From Gracilibacillus halophilus YIM-C55.5 (GTDB lineage: Bacteria; Bacillota; Bacilli; Bacillales; Amphibacillaceae), in contig NZ_APML01000002.1 in assembly GCF_000359605.1 (NCBI RefSeq), forward strand, positions 1 to 41,308: DNA of 41,308 bases, given 5' to 3'. Made by a program: the position numbers and the translations under genes. The notes under the pieces are model-generated. The model saw only the letters and a list, made by a program, of their open reading frames with translations. It searched no databases and was not told where the DNA came from. Positions 1-10,096 of the stretch are shown one piece after another (position 1 is the stretch's first letter; each line of letters starts with the position of its first letter).

Positions 1-170
1 TCAATTTTTTCTTCACTAAAAATGGACCGAGGCTGATAACGGTTTGCCTCAATTGCATGGATTGAAAGATAAACCACTTCATCAGATAAATCATTCGTAT
101 CAACATTTACCTGCTCATCTTCTTCTGGTTTATCACTTAAGCCGAACAACTTGCCAAACGGGTGTAACAT
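1..170 (-). CDS. noc: Noc nucleoid occlusion protein, N-terminal fragment
   Basis: Reverse-strand reading from ATG at 170 to the window edge gives about 56 residues. It opens MLHPFGKLFGL, and an acidic linker leads into a stretch ending with NRYQPRSIFSEEKI. That last stretch is the start of the ParB/Noc nuclease-like domain (the NRxQPR motif). Noc is a CTP-dependent, membrane-associating DNA-binding protein that keeps division away from the nucleoid. Position next to rsmG and the FGLS-type N-terminus favour Noc over Spo0J/ParB, which lies further out in Bacillus. The rest of the gene is outside the window, so the HTH and C-terminal domains cannot be checked. Confidence 0.85.
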   Translation of the reverse strand, partial: MLHPFGKLFGLSDKPEEDEQVNVDTNDLSDEVVYLSIHAIEANRYQPRSIFSEEKI

Positions 171-317
171 GAATAAACACCACCTTATCTACTTGTCCTA
201 TAATAAAAATCTATCTGTTTATTTGTTATGTATGGATGTCTAACTTCAGTTACAAAAGGAGAAAACTTGCTTGTTCGGCGATCGTAAGCAAGTCTTTCGA
301 AGCGATTAGACATATAT

Positions 318-333
318 TGTTTCACGTGAAACA
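318..333. promoter_or_regulatory. parS centromere site (Spo0J/ParB binding)
   Basis: The 16-bp perfect palindrome TGTTTCACGTGAAACA matches the Bacillus parS consensus exactly. It lies in the noc-rsmG intergenic region. ParB/Spo0J loads here, spreads, and recruits SMC; Noc uses a different site that was not seen. The rest of 171-417 shows no gene. Confidence 0.95.
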
Positions 334-417
334 TAAAGAATCTCTCTATCTCTTATTCTATCACAAATATAAAAATATGCGAAAACAAATCGGTTAAATT
401 ATAGAAAACTTCAACCA

Positions 418-1131
418 TTATAACGGTTGTTTGTTAGGTTTCCCCGGTTTTCTAGGATATTTTTTCGGGGATTTTTTCTTTTTTTTCATGATTACAATAT
501 TTCTTTCACCACCGTTTTCTGGCAGATTCAAATGTTCAACAGTTTTAATATTTCCTCCAAGAATTTCTAATGCTGACTGTGCTTGATTCACTTCTTCGTT
601 GACGTTGGCCCCTTTCATTGCAATGAAGTAACCATTTGTTCGTACTAACGGTAAACACAATTCGCTTAATACAGACAGATGCGCAACTGCTCTAGCCATC
701 ACAATATCAAATTGGCCTCGAAATGCATCATCTTGACCAAATAACTCCGCTCGATTATGGTAAAAAGCAACGTCATCCAATTGTAATGTTGATGCTAAAT
801 GATTTAAAAAATGAATGCGCTTATTCAATGAATCAACAATCGTCACCTGTAAAGACGGATAACAAATTTTCAACGGAATACTAGGGAATCCTGCGCCTGC
901 TCCTACATCACAGACGCGTAATGGTTGGTCCAATGGAATATACATTGATGCGGTAATGGAATCATAAAAATGTTTCAAGTATACTTCTTTCTTATCAGTA
1001 ATACCGGTTAAATTCATCTTTTGATTCCACTCAATTAATGTTTCGTAATATTGTTCAAATTGTGCTACCTGATGATCAGATAGCACAATTCCTTTTTCCT
1101 CTAATTTGTGTCTGAAGGTGCTGATATCCAT
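418..1131 (-). CDS. rsmG: 16S rRNA (guanine-N7)-methyltransferase RsmG (GidB)
   Basis: This 237-residue protein methylates N7 of a guanine in the 530 loop of 16S rRNA (G527 in E. coli numbering) using S-adenosylmethionine. The SAM-binding motif VCDVGAGAGFPSIPL is at residues 73-87, and the N-terminal NLTGITD segment is typical of GidB. The C-terminus carries an extra, strongly basic lysine/proline tail (about residues 215-237), as often seen in Bacillus RsmG. The ATG at 1131 follows a GGAGG-type site and lies 24 nt downstream of mnmG in the same orientation, so the two are probably co-transcribed. Loss of this gene gives low-level streptomycin resistance in other bacteria (family knowledge). 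Confidence 0.97.
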   Translation of the reverse strand: MDISTFRHKLEEKGIVLSDHQVAQFEQYYETLIEWNQKMNLTGITDKKEVYLKHFYDSITASMYIPLDQPLRVCDVGAGAGFPSIPLKICYPSLQVTIVDSLNKRIHFLNHLASTLQLDDVAFYHNRAELFGQDDAFRGQFDIVMARAVAHLSVLSELCLPLVRTNGYFIAMKGANVNEEVNQAQSALEILGGNIKTVEHLNLPENGGERNIVIMKKKKKSPKKYPRKPGKPNKQPL

Positions 1132-1155
1132 CAGCTCGGCCTCCTTTTTTACTGT

Positions 1156-3048
1156 TTAGTCATTCGCCACTTTAGCGACATTGCCTTGCTCAATGTAAAC
1201 TAACAAGATCGAAACATCTGCTGGATTGACTCCTGAAATACGCGAAGCTTGTGCCACATTTAATGGGCGAACTTGTTTTAATTTTTCTTTTGCTTCATTT
1301 GCTAATCCATGAATGGCATCATAATCAATGTTATCTGGTATTCGTTTTACTTCCATCTTTCTCATACGTTCAACTTGTTGATTTGATTTTGCGATGTAGC
1401 CTTCATATTTAATTTGGATTTCGACTTGTTCTTTCACTTCTGCTGGTAGTTCTTGCTCAACCGGTGCTACTTGTTCAATGACATCGTAATTCAATTCTGG
1501 TCGTTTGAGTAAATCATATGCCTTCACACCATCTTTCAACCGAGATCCACCTGCTGATTCAATGTATGCTTGTAGCTCTTCTGTCGGTTTTAGTTGTGTT
1601 TTTTGCAAACGTTTCTTTTCTTCATCGATTAATTGCTTCTTATATCGGAAACGTTCATAACGCTGTTCATCAATCATACCCATTTGATAACCAATATCGG
1701 TTAAACGTAAATCAGCATTATCATGTCTTAATAACAAACGATACTCTGCCCTTGATGTCAACAGACGATATGGTTCATTTGTCCCTTTGGTGACTAAATC
1801 GTCAATCAAAACACCAATATAAGCTTGTGAACGATCAAGTATTAATGGATCCAAATCTAATGCTTTTGCTGCTGCGTTCATCCCAGCCATAATGCCTTGT
1901 CCAGCAGCTTCCTCGTAGCCGCTTGTACCATTTATCTGACCTGCAGTAAACAAACCATCAATATCTTTCACTTCAAGGGTTGGCCATAATTGTGTTGGTA
2001 CAACAGCATCATATTCAATCGCATACCCCGCACGCATAATCTCTGCTTTTTCCAATCCAGGTATGCTCTGTAAAATTTCATGTTGTACGTATTCTGGTAA
2101 AGATGTAGAAAGGCCTTGCACATATACTTCGTCTGTATTGCGCCCTTCTGGTTCTAAGAAAATTTGATGACGTGGTTTGTCATGGAAACGGACAATTTTA
2201 TCTTCAATGGACGGGCAATATCTTGGACCTGTTCCCTTCACCATTCCTGAATACATGGCTGACAGGCCTAAATTATCATTAATCACTTTATGCGTATGCT
2301 CATTGGTATACGTTAACCAACAAGGAATTTGATCAATGATTTGCTCTGTCGTTTCATAAGAGAAGTGTTGCGGATTCTCATCCCCTGGCTGTTCTTCAGC
2401 TTGACTGTAGTCTACTGTATGGTTATTTACCCTTGGTGGCGTCCCAGTCTTAAAACGAACTAAGTCAAAACCTAGTTCTTCTAAGTGTTCAGATAGTTTT
2501 ACACTCGCTCGCTGATTGTTTGGTCCGCTTTCGTATGATAAATCTCCGATAATCACACGACCACGCATAAACGTACCTGTCGTAACAATGACCGATTGGG
2601 CTCGGTAGATTGCTTTCGTTTCCGTAATTACGCCTTTGCATTCACCATCTTCGATTAGTAAACGCTCAACCATTCCTTGTCTTAACGTAAGATTCGGCGT
2701 ATTTTCCATGATTCGCTTCATTTCTTGAATATACAATGGTTTATCTGCTTGCGCTCGCAACGCACGTACAGCCGGACCTTTTCGTGTATTTAACATCCGC
2801 ATTTGGATATACGTTTTATCAATCACTTTTCCCATCAGTCCGCCTAATGCATCGACTTCTCGAACGACAATCCCTTTTGCCGGTCCCCCTATAGACGGAT
2901 TACAAGGCATAAAAGCGATCATATCAAGATTCAATGTTAACATTAATGTTTTAGCACCGCGTTGAGCCGCTGCATGAGCTGCTTCAACGCCAGCATGACC
3001 AGCTCCGATGACGATGACATCATATTGACCAGCTTCATAAGTTGTCAT
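1156..3048 (-). CDS. mnmG: tRNA uridine-34 5-carboxymethylaminomethyl modification enzyme MnmG (GidA)
   Basis: This 630-residue FAD-dependent enzyme works with MnmE to install the carboxymethylaminomethyl group on wobble U34 of several tRNAs. The dinucleotide-binding motif GAGHAG is at residues 15-20. The GidA signatures [15 protein letters not shown] and [16 protein letters not shown] are present, and the length matches the family. It sits 42 nt downstream of mnmE on the same strand, so the two subunits of the complex are probably expressed together. No frameshift or missing motif was seen. Confidence 0.98.
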   Translation of the reverse strand: MTTYEAGQYDVIVIGAGHAGVEAAHAAAQRGAKTLMLTLNLDMIAFMPCNPSIGGPAKGIVVREVDALGGLMGKVIDKTYIQMRMLNTRKGPAVRALRAQADKPLYIQEMKRIMENTPNLTLRQGMVERLLIEDGECKGVITETKAIYRAQSVIVTTGTFMRGRVIIGDLSYESGPNNQRASVKLSEHLEELGFDLVRFKTGTPPRVNNHTVDYSQAEEQPGDENPQHFSYETTEQIIDQIPCWLTYTNEHTHKVINDNLGLSAMYSGMVKGTGPRYCPSIEDKIVRFHDKPRHQIFLEPEGRNTDEVYVQGLSTSLPEYVQHEILQSIPGLEKAEIMRAGYAIEYDAVVPTQLWPTLEVKDIDGLFTAGQINGTSGYEEAAGQGIMAGMNAAAKALDLDPLILDRSQAYIGVLIDDLVTKGTNEPYRLLTSRAEYRLLLRHDNADLRLTDIGYQMGMIDEQRYERFRYKKQLIDEEKKRLQKTQLKPTEELQAYIESAGGSRLKDGVKAYDLLKRPELNYDVIEQVAPVEQELPAEVKEQVEIQIKYEGYIAKSNQQVERMRKMEVKRIPDNIDYDAIHGLANEAKEKLKQVRPLNVAQASRISGVNPADVSILLVYIEQGNVAKVAND

Positions 3049-3090
3049 AGCTGATTCTCCTTTTCTTCAAATTTACTCACTTTACAATCT

Positions 3091-4476
3091 TTACTTACCT
3101 AAGCAGAATTGAGAGAACAATTGATCAATCAGACTATCTTGTAATGTATCGCCTACAATTTCACCTAACAGTTCCCATGCTCTCGTCACGTCAATTTGTA
3201 CAAGATCAATTGGCATATCTTCATCAATCGCCTGTCTTGCATCGGCTAGAGCTTTTAACGTGTCCTCTAATAATTGGATGTGGCGAACATTTGAAATATA
3301 GGTTAGATCACCAGATTCAATCTCTCCTTCAAAAAAGGTATCCGCAATGGCTTCTTCTAATTCTTTAATGCCTTCATCCTCAATTAACGTCGTTGTGATG
3401 ACCTTTTGTTCTCCTGCCAGACGTTTCACTTCTTCTATATCTAGTTTTCCTTCTAAATCCGTTTTATTCACAATAACAATATATTCTAAACCTTCAACCG
3501 CTTCAAACAATTTCCGATCTTCTTCACTTAACGACTCACCATAGTTTAACACAAGTAATACGAGATCAGATTGTTTTAATGCTTGATGCGATCTTTCCAC
3601 ACCCATTTGTTCAACGATATCTTCGGTTTCTCGTATACCAGCTGTATCGACCAATCGTAAAGGGATACCGCGAATATTTACGTATTCTTCAATCACATCT
3701 CTTGTTGTACCTGGAATGTCGGTAACAATTGCTTTTGTTTCTTGGACTAAGGAGTTTAAAAGTGACGATTTCCCTACATTGGGTCGCCCGATAATCGCTG
3801 TTGCAATTCCTTCACGCAGTATTTTTCCTTGTCTGGACATTTGTAATAAGCGTTCAACTTCATTTGAAACATATTTGGTTCGTTCTTTTAGCAAATCGTG
3901 ACTCATCTCTTCAACATCATCGTATTCAGGGTAATCAATATTTACTTCGACATGGGCGACCGTTTCAATTAATTCTTGCCTTAACTGATTAACGAACTTC
4001 GATAATTTCCCATCAAGCTGATTCATGGCAATATCCATTGCTTTATCCGTTTTTGAACGTATTAAGTCCATCACTGCTTCCGCTTGCGATAAATCTATCC
4101 GGCCATTAAGGAAAGCTCGTTTCGTAAATTCTCCAGGTTCAGCTAAACGAGCACCACGCGATAATACCAATTCTAACAATCGATTCACGGAAGCTAAGCC
4201 ACCATGACAATTAATTTCAACGACATCTTCTTTTGTAAATGTCTTAGGTGCTCGCATCACTGTTACCATTACTTCCTCAATGGTTTGCTGATTGATCGGT
4301 TCCACAATTTTTCCGTAATGGATCGTATGTGTGTCGACAGATTCTAAATGATCTGCTCCATGAAACACTTGGTTGGCAATTGAAACTGCTTCGTCCCCAC
4401 TCAAACGAACAATCGCAATCGCACCTTCACCAATCGGTGTCGATATCGCTGCAATTGTATCTTTTTCGTTCTCCAT
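3091..4476 (-). CDS. mnmE: tRNA modification GTPase MnmE (TrmE)
   Basis: This GTPase partner of MnmG binds a folate one-carbon donor and controls U34 modification. I chose ATG at 4476 (461 aa, starting [13 protein letters not shown]) because GGAGGTGAGAGA precedes it directly; an upstream in-frame start at 4506 would add ten unlikely residues that include this site. The G1 loop GRPNVGKSS is at about residues 230-238, followed by DIPGTTRD and the NKTD motif. The C-terminal CxGK cysteine motif is present (CLGK, final four residues). Head of the mnmE-mnmG-rsmG group. Confidence 0.97.
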   Translation of the reverse strand: MENEKDTIAAISTPIGEGAIAIVRLSGDEAVSIANQVFHGADHLESVDTHTIHYGKIVEPINQQTIEEVMVTVMRAPKTFTKEDVVEINCHGGLASVNRLLELVLSRGARLAEPGEFTKRAFLNGRIDLSQAEAVMDLIRSKTDKAMDIAMNQLDGKLSKFVNQLRQELIETVAHVEVNIDYPEYDDVEEMSHDLLKERTKYVSNEVERLLQMSRQGKILREGIATAIIGRPNVGKSSLLNSLVQETKAIVTDIPGTTRDVIEEYVNIRGIPLRLVDTAGIRETEDIVEQMGVERSHQALKQSDLVLLVLNYGESLSEEDRKLFEAVEGLEYIVIVNKTDLEGKLDIEEVKRLAGEQKVITTTLIEDEGIKELEEAIADTFFEGEIESGDLTYISNVRHIQLLEDTLKALADARQAIDEDMPIDLVQIDVTRAWELLGEIVGDTLQDSLIDQLFSQFCLGK

Positions 4477-4570
4477 TCTCTCACCTCCATATACCATATT
4501 TCTCATTTATTCTTCATTTGCATTTTTTAAATAGTCACTAACTTATTAGAATATCATAAAAAAAGAAAGA

Positions 4571-4620
4571 TATCCACATGTGATATTTTTAAACTCATAA
4601 AAGAAATTATCCACATGTGA
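4571..4620. promoter_or_regulatory. Pair of DnaA-box-like repeats upstream of mnmE
   Basis: The 13-bp repeat TATCCACATGTGA occurs at 4571-4583 and 4608-4620, 37 bp apart. The second copy contains a perfect DnaA box TTATCCACA (4607-4615); the first has one mismatch (ATATCCACA). Each copy also holds the palindrome CACATGTG. They lie in the 300-bp mnmE-jag gap, upstream of mnmE. That DnaA binds here is inference from the motif. Apart from these and the jag terminator, no gene is visible in 4477-4782. Confidence 0.6.
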
Positions 4621-4714
4621 ATATCTTTAACCTCGTTTCTACATAAATAATATTAAACCTTTATACAATAACGTGATTCTATCGATTTTTCGCTCAAAGG
4701 ACGCTTACACCATC

Positions 4715-4752
4715 AAAAAACGAACCTTACCTGTTTTATCAGGTAAGGTTCG
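4715..4752 (-). terminator. Rho-independent terminator after jag
   Basis: Inverted repeat CGAACCTTACCTG (4721-4733) and CAGGTAAGGTTCG (4740-4752) form a 13-bp stem with a 6-nt loop. On the minus strand it is followed by six T residues (4715-4720 complement). It ends the rpmH-rnpA-yidC-jag transcription block. Confidence 0.92.
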
Positions 4753-4782
4753 TTTGATTACAAAGAGCTTATTATACATACT

Positions 4783-5403
4783 TTATGATTTCGGTTGGAT
4801 GACGACGTAGCGATTCGGTTCTACGCCGTCTGAATTTGTCATCACATGTGACTCATCTTGCAAAGCCGTATGAATAATTTTTCGTTCAAAAGAAGGCATC
4901 GGATCTAACATCACTTTACGATTGCTTTGTATAGATCGATCGGCTAAGCGATGGGCCAATTGGATCAAAGTCTCTTTCCTTCGATGGCGATATCCTTCCG
5001 CATCCAGCATGACTGTATAATGAGTATGAGCATAACTTTGCAATGCCAATTGGGTTAAATATTGCATCGCATTTAACGTTTGGCCTCTTTTCCCAATTAA
5101 CACGGCAATATCTTCACCTGAAACAGAAAATGTGATGACATTTCCCTCTACGGATGTATCGATGTGAACATTGATATCAAATTGATCGATCATGTTTTTT
5201 AAATAAACTTTTGCTTTCTCAATCGGATCATCTTCTTGCGTCACTTTAACAATAGCTAATTTCGATCCAAATAAACCAAAAATGCCTCTCTTCCCCTCAT
5301 CAATTACGTCAACAACGGCTTGGTCCTCTGTGATGTTTAACTGCTGTAATGCTGATTGGACCGCTTCGTCCACTGTTTGCCCAGTAGCAGTTACTGTTCT
5401 CAC
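4783..5403 (-). CDS. jag: Jag/KhpB RNA-binding protein (SpoIIIJ-associated)
   Basis: This 206-residue protein has three domains in order. The Jag N-terminal domain is about residues 1-50, with the [13 protein letters not shown] signature. A KH domain is about 75-150, with the loop GKRG at 104-107. An R3H domain is at the C-terminus, with Arg174 and His178 in ERKIIH. Jag (KhpB) binds RNA and is encoded beside the membrane insertase; in Bacillus the pair is linked to forespore function. The start is GTG at 5403, which overlaps the yidC stop (GTGA), so translation is probably coupled. A strong terminator follows. Confidence 0.96.
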   Translation of the reverse strand: MRTVTATGQTVDEAVQSALQQLNITEDQAVVDVIDEGKRGIFGLFGSKLAIVKVTQEDDPIEKAKVYLKNMIDQFDINVHIDTSVEGNVITFSVSGEDIAVLIGKRGQTLNAMQYLTQLALQSYAHTHYTVMLDAEGYRHRRKETLIQLAHRLADRSIQSNRKVMLDPMPSFERKIIHTALQDESHVMTNSDGVEPNRYVVIQPKS

Positions 5404-6191
5404 GATCCTTCTCCTCCCGTAGTAGTACTATTCTTTTTCATCATTGGATTTTTAATCAATAACGTTTGGAGTACCATAAATAGGTTACCTACTACCCAGT
5501 AAAGCGCCAATGCCGATGGGAAGAAGAATGCAAACACCCCAATCATAATTGGCATAATATAAAGCATCATCGTCATTTGCGGCATCATTGAATTTTGTTG
5601 TGATGTTGTTCCTGCCATCATTAATTTCTGCTGTAAGAACGTGAACGCAGCTGTTAATATCGGCAAAATATAATATGGATCCGGCTCACTCAATTTAAAC
5701 CATAAGAACCAATGCGATTCTAACTCTTCCGTACGCATAATGGCGTGATAAAACGCAATTAAAATAGGCATTTGTACAATAATTGGCAAACACCCAGCAA
5801 GTGGATTTACACCATTTTCTTGGAACAACTGCATCGTTTCTTGCTGTAACTTTTGTTGCGTTTGTTGATCCTTTGAACTATATTTTTCTCTAATTTTTTG
5901 TAATTCTGGTTGAATCTCTTGCATCGCTTTAGAACTTTTTAATTGTTTAATATTTAATGGCAATAATACTAAACGAATTAAAATCGTTACGATGACAATA
6001 GCTAACCCATAACCAAATTCTGCATCAAATAACCGCGCGACCCACAATATTAATTGCGAGAGCGGTCTAACAAACCATGTATTCCAAATACCTGTACTGT
6101 CTTCAGTTATCGGTTCGTCAATTTGCGTACACCCTGAGAGCAAAATGACTCCAATCATCCCAATAAAAAACAGGAGCTTCTTTCGCATCAA
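5400..6191 (-). CDS. yidC: Membrane protein insertase YidC/OxaA, SpoIIIJ type
   Basis: This 263-residue polytopic protein inserts and folds membrane proteins, with or without SecYEG. It begins with a lipoprotein signal ending LLSGC (Cys21 is the predicted lipid-modified residue). It continues with the conserved YidC core of about five membrane segments and the basic loop [17 protein letters not shown]. Its place between rnpA and jag identifies it as the SpoIIIJ (MisCA) paralog rather than YqjG (MisCB). In Bacillus SpoIIIJ is also needed for forespore development. It overlaps jag by four nucleotides. Confidence 0.96.
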   Translation of the reverse strand: MMRKKLLFFIGMIGVILLSGCTQIDEPITEDSTGIWNTWFVRPLSQLILWVARLFDAEFGYGLAIVIVTILIRLVLLPLNIKQLKSSKAMQEIQPELQKIREKYSSKDQQTQQKLQQETMQLFQENGVNPLAGCLPIIVQMPILIAFYHAIMRTEELESHWFLWFKLSEPDPYYILPILTAAFTFLQQKLMMAGTTSQQNSMMPQMTMMLYIMPIMIGVFAFFFPSALALYWVVGNLFMVLQTLLIKNPMMKKNSTTTGGEGS

Positions 6192-6285
6192 ACATCCTCC
6201 TTAACTCGACCATCTCTTCATCGTTTATCATTTTACCACTGAACCATTGATTGATTCTACTAAAAATCATAATTTATATAAATTG

Positions 6286-6627
6286 TTATTGTTTCTGAAG
6301 TTGTGTTTTATACAGTAAATGTTGTAGGCTTTTTTTTATTTGATGGAAGTTCATATCTTTTGTCGGCTTTCTAGCAATAATAACGATATCATAATTGGAA
6401 TGAATGGTCGGCTCTAACTCCAAAAATGCTTGTCTTAGATACCGTTTGATTTGATTCCGTTTTACTGCATTGCCAATTCTTTTACTGACAGATAGTCCAA
6501 CACGAAAATGCTTTTGATCATCTTTATGTAAATAGTATATAACTAATTGTCGATTTGCAAAAGAAGCGCCCTTAGTAAAGACAGATTGAAATTCTTTATT
6601 CTTTTTAATTCGATAAGCCTTTTTCAT
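6286..6627 (-). CDS. rnpA: Ribonuclease P protein component
   Basis: This 113-residue basic protein is the subunit of RNase P that helps the catalytic RNA bind precursor tRNA. It opens [17 protein letters not shown] and carries the RNR-type signature in [22 protein letters not shown]. Length and position between rpmH and yidC are as in other Bacillaceae. It is separated from rpmH by a hairpin that overlaps the rpmH stop, which may lower rnpA expression relative to L34. Confidence 0.97.
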   Translation of the reverse strand: MKKAYRIKKNKEFQSVFTKGASFANRQLVIYYLHKDDQKHFRVGLSVSKRIGNAVKRNQIKRYLRQAFLELEPTIHSNYDIVIIARKPTKDMNFHQIKKSLQHLLYKTQLQKQ

Positions 6628-6680
6628 TATCGTGCGCCCCCATTACTTAAATAAACCTACTTCCACCTACCACATGAAAA

Positions 6681-6701
6681 GACCACTGTGTACCAGTGGT
6701 C
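6681..6701 (-). terminator. Hairpin between rpmH and rnpA (possible attenuator)
   Basis: GACCACTG (6681-6688) and CAGTGGTC (6694-6701) form an 8-bp stem with a 5-nt loop, and on the minus strand TTTT follows. The stem overlaps the final base of the rpmH stop codon. The short T-run suggests partial termination or an mRNA stability element that separates abundant rpmH message from rnpA; this role is inference. Confidence 0.6.
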
Positions 6702-6835
6702 TAGGCAGATAATACTTTTCTTCCTTTTTTACGACGGCGAGCAATCACTTTGCGTCCATTCTTTGTGCTCATCCGTGCACGGAATCCATGTACTTTTTTA
6801 CGTTTACGATTATTTGGTTGAAATGTACGTTTCAT
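6701..6835 (-). CDS. rpmH: 50S ribosomal protein L34
   Basis: This 44-residue, very basic protein reads [18 protein letters not shown] at its start and ends [11 protein letters not shown], which is diagnostic for L34. It is too short for a typical ORF caller. Its ATG at 6835 follows CAGGGAGGTGCTGAT. A near-consensus promoter lies about 60 bp upstream. It is the first gene of the rpmH-rnpA-yidC-jag block, which diverges from dnaA across the origin. Confidence 0.98.
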   Translation of the reverse strand: MKRTFQPNNRKRKKVHGFRARMSTKNGRKVIARRRKKGRKVLSA

Positions 6836-6891
6836 TCTATCAGCACCTCCCTGAGGAAACAATTATCTACAGTCTTTAGACAGTCTCGTTC

Positions 6892-6921
6892 ATTATACGT
6901 GGATTTACCTTACGCTGTCAA
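6892..6921 (-). promoter_or_regulatory. Sigma-A promoter of rpmH
   Basis: On the minus strand TTGACA (complement of 6916-6921) and TATAAT (complement of 6892-6897) are both perfect hexamers with an 18-bp spacer. It faces rpmH. Confidence 0.88.
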
Positions 6922-6987
6922 CAACCTTTCATGCCTTCCATTTGTACTTCACCTTGCTCATCAATTAACCACCCATGATGACGCACA

Positions 6988-7015
6988 TGTTATATAACAG
7001 ATCTGATATATAACA
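6988..7015. repeat. 28-bp near-perfect palindrome between rpmH and dnaA
   Basis: The half sites TGTTATATA and TATATAACA flank a CAGATCTG core, and only one symmetric pair of the 28 bp is mismatched. It lies just before the first DnaA box of the left oriC cluster and upstream of the rpmH promoter. No T-run follows on either strand, so it looks more like a protein-binding site or extrusion element than a terminator. The binding factor is unknown. Confidence 0.6.
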
Positions 7016-7022
7016 ACGTTTA

Positions 7023-7342
7023 TGTGGATAAAACCATACATTGGTTCGACTTTTTCAACTGTTTATCGACAATTCATTCACAAAACTCACTCTTGTGGAC
7101 AGAAAACAGTCACACCTTGTCTATATTGTGGATAGTATACTAAAAATATTGCAATCACCGAATAAATTTGGTATCATAGTTGTGTTTTCATCTGTGAAAA
7201 ATGAATACATAACATCTTTTTGTCCACATATTGTGGATAAAATGTGGACAATTATACACAAGCTTGTTAGTTACTTACACACATAAATGTGGAAAACTTA
7301 AAATGTTAGTTTTCCGCTTTTTTCACGCCTTTTATGTATCCA
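7023..7342. other. oriC, left DnaA-box cluster (incA/B-like), upstream of dnaA
   Basis: The stretch has two perfect DnaA boxes, TGTGGATAA at 7023-7031 and 7232-7240. Several boxes differ by one base: 7062-7070, 7127-7135, 7220-7228, 7243-7251, 7252-7260, 7276-7284, 7289-7297 and the copy ending near 7342. They occur in both orientations. In B. subtilis the region before dnaA forms half of a bipartite origin and mediates DnaA autoregulation. No protein gene is visible between 6836 and 7417; open frames there are chance. Confidence 0.9.
7149..7177 (+). promoter_or_regulatory. Candidate dnaA promoter within the DnaA-box cluster
   Basis: TTGCAA (7149-7154) and TATCAT (7172-7177) are separated by 17 bp and lie about 240 bp before dnaA. 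DnaA boxes surround it, which fits autorepression by DnaA. The hexamers are imperfect. Confidence 0.55.
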
Positions 7343-7417
7343 CAAGCACATCTAACCAATTTCCTTACATCATAAGGATATACATACCTTTTACCATTTA
7401 GAAAGGAGGGACAAACT

Positions 7418-8770
7418 TTGGAAAACATTGAAGAATTATGGGCCAATACGTTAGAAATTATAAAACAAAAGGTCAGTAAACCGAGCTATGATACTTGGCT
7501 AAAAAATACGGTAGTCAATGAAATTCAAGAAGATGCCATTGTGATTTCTACACCCAATGAATTTACACGTGACTGGTTAGAATCACGATATACAAACATT
7601 ATCTCAGAAGCTTTGTACGATTTGACGGGTGCGAAATTACAAGTGAAATTTGTGATTCCAGAGGTTGAACAACCCATTGATGAGGAAAAAAACAATCAAA
7701 AAAAGCATGAGCGAACAAACCAGCAACAATCAAATACATCACCAAAGTCCATGTTAAACGATAAATACACGTTTGAAACATTCGTTATTGGTTCAGGAAA
7801 TCGATTTGCACATGCCGCATCACTTGCTGTTGCCGAAGCTCCTGCTAAAGCTTATAATCCCCTATTTATCTACGGAGGAGTTGGACTTGGAAAAACACAC
7901 TTAATGCACGCGATCGGTCATTATGTGCTTGAGCATAGCCCTGAAGCAAAAGTTGTCTATTTATCATCAGAGAAATTTACAAATGAATTTATTAATTCCA
8001 TTCGAGATAACAAGGCTGTGAACTTCCGCAATAAGTATCGCAATGTTGATGTGCTATTAATAGATGATATTCAGTTTTTAGCTGGAAAAGAACAAACACA
8101 AGAAGAATTTTTTCATACGTTCAATACCTTACATGAAGAAAATAAACAAATCGTAATTTCAAGTGATCGTCCGCCAAAAGAAATTCCTACACTGGAAGAT
8201 CGTTTACGTTCTCGATTTGAATGGGGATTAATTACGGATATTACGCCACCAGATTTGGAAACAAGAATCGCTATACTACGTAAAAAAGCAAAAGCAGAAG
8301 GGCTCGATATTCCAAATGAAGTCATGTTGTATATTGCCAATCAAATTGACACCAATATTCGCGAACTCGAAGGGGCTTTAATTCGTGTGGTTGCTTATTC
8401 TTCATTAATTAATCAAGATATCGATGCATCCCTAGCTGCCGAGGCATTAAAAGATATTATTCCTGCTTCACAACCGAAAGTAATCACCATACAACATATA
8501 CAAGAAGCAGTCGGGAAGAAATATAATGTAAAACTAGAAGAGTTTGCAGCCAAAAAACGTACCAAGTCGATTGCTTTTCCACGCCAAATTGCCATGTACT
8601 TAGCTAGAGAATTAACCGATTATTCCTTGCCTAAAATTGGGGAAGAATTTGGGGGACGAGATCATACGACAGTGATCCACGCGCACGAAAAAATTACAAA
8701 AACAATGAGTGAAGATCAACTTTTAAGTAAAGAAATCGAAGAACTAAGAGAGCAAATCAAATCAATTTAA
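7418..8770 (+). CDS. dnaA: Chromosomal replication initiator DnaA
   Basis: This 450-residue AAA+ ATPase binds DnaA boxes and opens the origin. An N-terminal helicase-loading domain (1-80) is followed by a variable Gln/Asn-rich linker (about 85-112). The AAA+ domain has Walker A GGVGLGKT at 153-160 and Walker [11 protein letters not shown] at 211-220. The C-terminal helix-turn-helix carries the signature [15 protein letters not shown]. The start is TTG at 7418 with AAAGGAGG seven to ten bases upstream; a rare start codon on dnaA is common in Firmicutes. It is flanked on both sides by DnaA boxes. Confidence 0.98.
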   Translation: MENIEELWANTLEIIKQKVSKPSYDTWLKNTVVNEIQEDAIVISTPNEFTRDWLESRYTNIISEALYDLTGAKLQVKFVIPEVEQPIDEEKNNQKKHERTNQQQSNTSPKSMLNDKYTFETFVIGSGNRFAHAASLAVAEAPAKAYNPLFIYGGVGLGKTHLMHAIGHYVLEHSPEAKVVYLSSEKFTNEFINSIRDNKAVNFRNKYRNVDVLLIDDIQFLAGKEQTQEEFFHTFNTLHEENKQIVISSDRPPKEIPTLEDRLRSRFEWGLITDITPPDLETRIAILRKKAKAEGLDIPNEVMLYIANQIDTNIRELEGALIRVVAYSSLINQDIDASLAAEALKDIIPASQPKVITIQHIQEAVGKKYNVKLEEFAAKKRTKSIAFPRQIAMYLARELTDYSLPKIGEEFGGRDHTTVIHAHEKITKTMSEDQLLSKEIEELREQIKSI

Positions 8771-8790
8771 TAACTACTGCTTGTTAACAT

Positions 8791-8935
8791 TGTGGATAAA
8801 GGTAACAAGTTTATAAACAACTTTTCCACATCTGGATAAGTTACGGTTTACGCTATGATTGCGAGTTATCCACATAATCACAAGCCCTATTACGATTACT
8901 ACGGTATTATATTAATAATAAATATAAATATGCTT
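8791..8935. other. oriC, right part: DnaA boxes and AT-rich unwinding element
   Basis: In the dnaA-dnaN gap there are perfect DnaA boxes at 8791-8799 (TGTGGATAA) and 8866-8874 (TTATCCACA), and one-mismatch boxes at 8822-8830 and 8831-8839. After the last perfect box comes a TAC/TTA-rich stretch (about 8888-8905), similar to DnaA-trio elements. It runs into an almost pure A/T tract (8906-8930). This order, box then trio then A/T tract, is that of the B. subtilis unwinding site. The trio assignment is inference. Confidence 0.85.
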
Positions 8936-8953
8936 CCTCAAGGAGGATTTTTT

Positions 8954-10096
8954 ATGAAAATTGTTATCAACCAAGATAAATTGATCAATAGCATTCAAAA
9001 TGTCACTAAAGCTATTTCATCAAAAACAGCTATTCCTATTTTAGCTGGGTTAAAAATACAAGCAGATCACGAAGGCGTTACATTAACGGGCAGTAATTCA
9101 GATATCACGATTGAATCGTTTATTCCTAAAGAAGAAGAAGGCATTCAATATATTGATGAATTAATTCCAGGAGAAATTATTGTTCACGCGAGTTACTTTC
9201 CAGATATTATTCGCAAATTACCTTCAGAGACAGTTGAAATTGAAGTCGATGAACAATTGCAAGTAACGATTCGTTCAGGTAATTCGGAATTTGATTTGAA
9301 TGGACAAGATGCAGAAGAATACCCACAATTACCGAAAATTCAAACTGATTCTACATTTGAACTACCGATTAATTTATTGAAACATATGATTAAACAGACA
9401 GTTTTTGCTGTTTCAACATCAGAAACACGCCCTATTCTAACGGGAGTTAATCTAAAAGTTGAAAATAATGAATTACATTTTATTGCAACGGATAGCCATC
9501 GTTTAGCGGCAAGTAAATTACCATTATCCATTGATCAAGAAAAATTTCCGTTTGAACAAATTGTTATTCCAGGTAAAAGCTTAAACGAATTAAACAAAAT
9601 CTTAGATGAAACCGATGAAACGATTCAAATTAGCGTAACGGACAATCAAATTATTTTCCAAACGGAGCATTTATTCTTCTTATCTCGATTATTAGATGGG
9701 AAATATCCAGAAACTTCAAGATTAATTCCAGAAGAAAGTAAGACAATTATCTATGCACAGACAAAGAACTTGTTACAAGCGGTAGATCGAGCATCTTTAT
9801 TAGCAAGAGAAAATCATAATAATGTAATTCAATTGCAAACAATAGATGATAAAACGATAGAAGTTACAAGTAATTCACCTGAAATTGGTAAAGTTGAGGA
9901 AGATGTAACGATCAATCAAATAGATGGTGAAGAATTAAAAATTTCTTTCAGTTCAAAATATATGATCGATGCATTGAAAATTATGGATACAGAGCAAGTC
10001 AAAATCGAATTCACTGGTGCTATGAGACCATTTATTATAAAACCGACAGATCACGATCAATTATTGCAACTCATACTACCCGTTCGAACATTTTAA
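8954..10096 (+). CDS. dnaN: DNA polymerase III sliding clamp (beta subunit)
   Basis: This 380-residue ring-forming processivity clamp encircles DNA and tethers polymerase. It starts at ATG 8954 (MKIVINQDKLINSIQNVTKA) after CAAGGAGGATTTTTT. An in-frame ATG 33 codons upstream lies inside the origin and has no ribosome binding site, so it is rejected. The three-domain clamp fold is supported by FAVSTSETRPILTGV in the middle domain and the C-terminal LILPVRTF, which ends with the conserved P-V-R motif. It lies downstream of dnaA across the unwinding element. Confidence 0.98.
   Translation: MKIVINQDKLINSIQNVTKAISSKTAIPILAGLKIQADHEGVTLTGSNSDITIESFIPKEEEGIQYIDELIPGEIIVHASYFPDIIRKLPSETVEIEVDEQLQVTIRSGNSEFDLNGQDAEEYPQLPKIQTDSTFELPINLLKHMIKQTVFAVSTSETRPILTGVNLKVENNELHFIATDSHRLAASKLPLSIDQEKFPFEQIVIPGKSLNELNKILDETDETIQISVTDNQIIFQTEHLFFLSRLLDGKYPETSRLIPEESKTIIYAQTKNLLQAVDRASLLARENHNNVIQLQTIDDKTIEVTSNSPEIGKVEEDVTINQIDGEELKISFSSKYMIDALKIMDTEQVKIEFTGAMRPFIIKPTDHDQLLQLILPVRTF

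Noticed and set aside
6688..7286. Several open frames across rpmH antisense and oriC
   Set aside because: They have no ribosome sites, and they cross the rpmH gene on the other strand or the DnaA-box clusters.
8855..8953. N-terminal extension of DnaN
   Set aside because: It covers DnaA boxes and the A/T unwinding tract, and ATG 8954 has a strong ribosome site.
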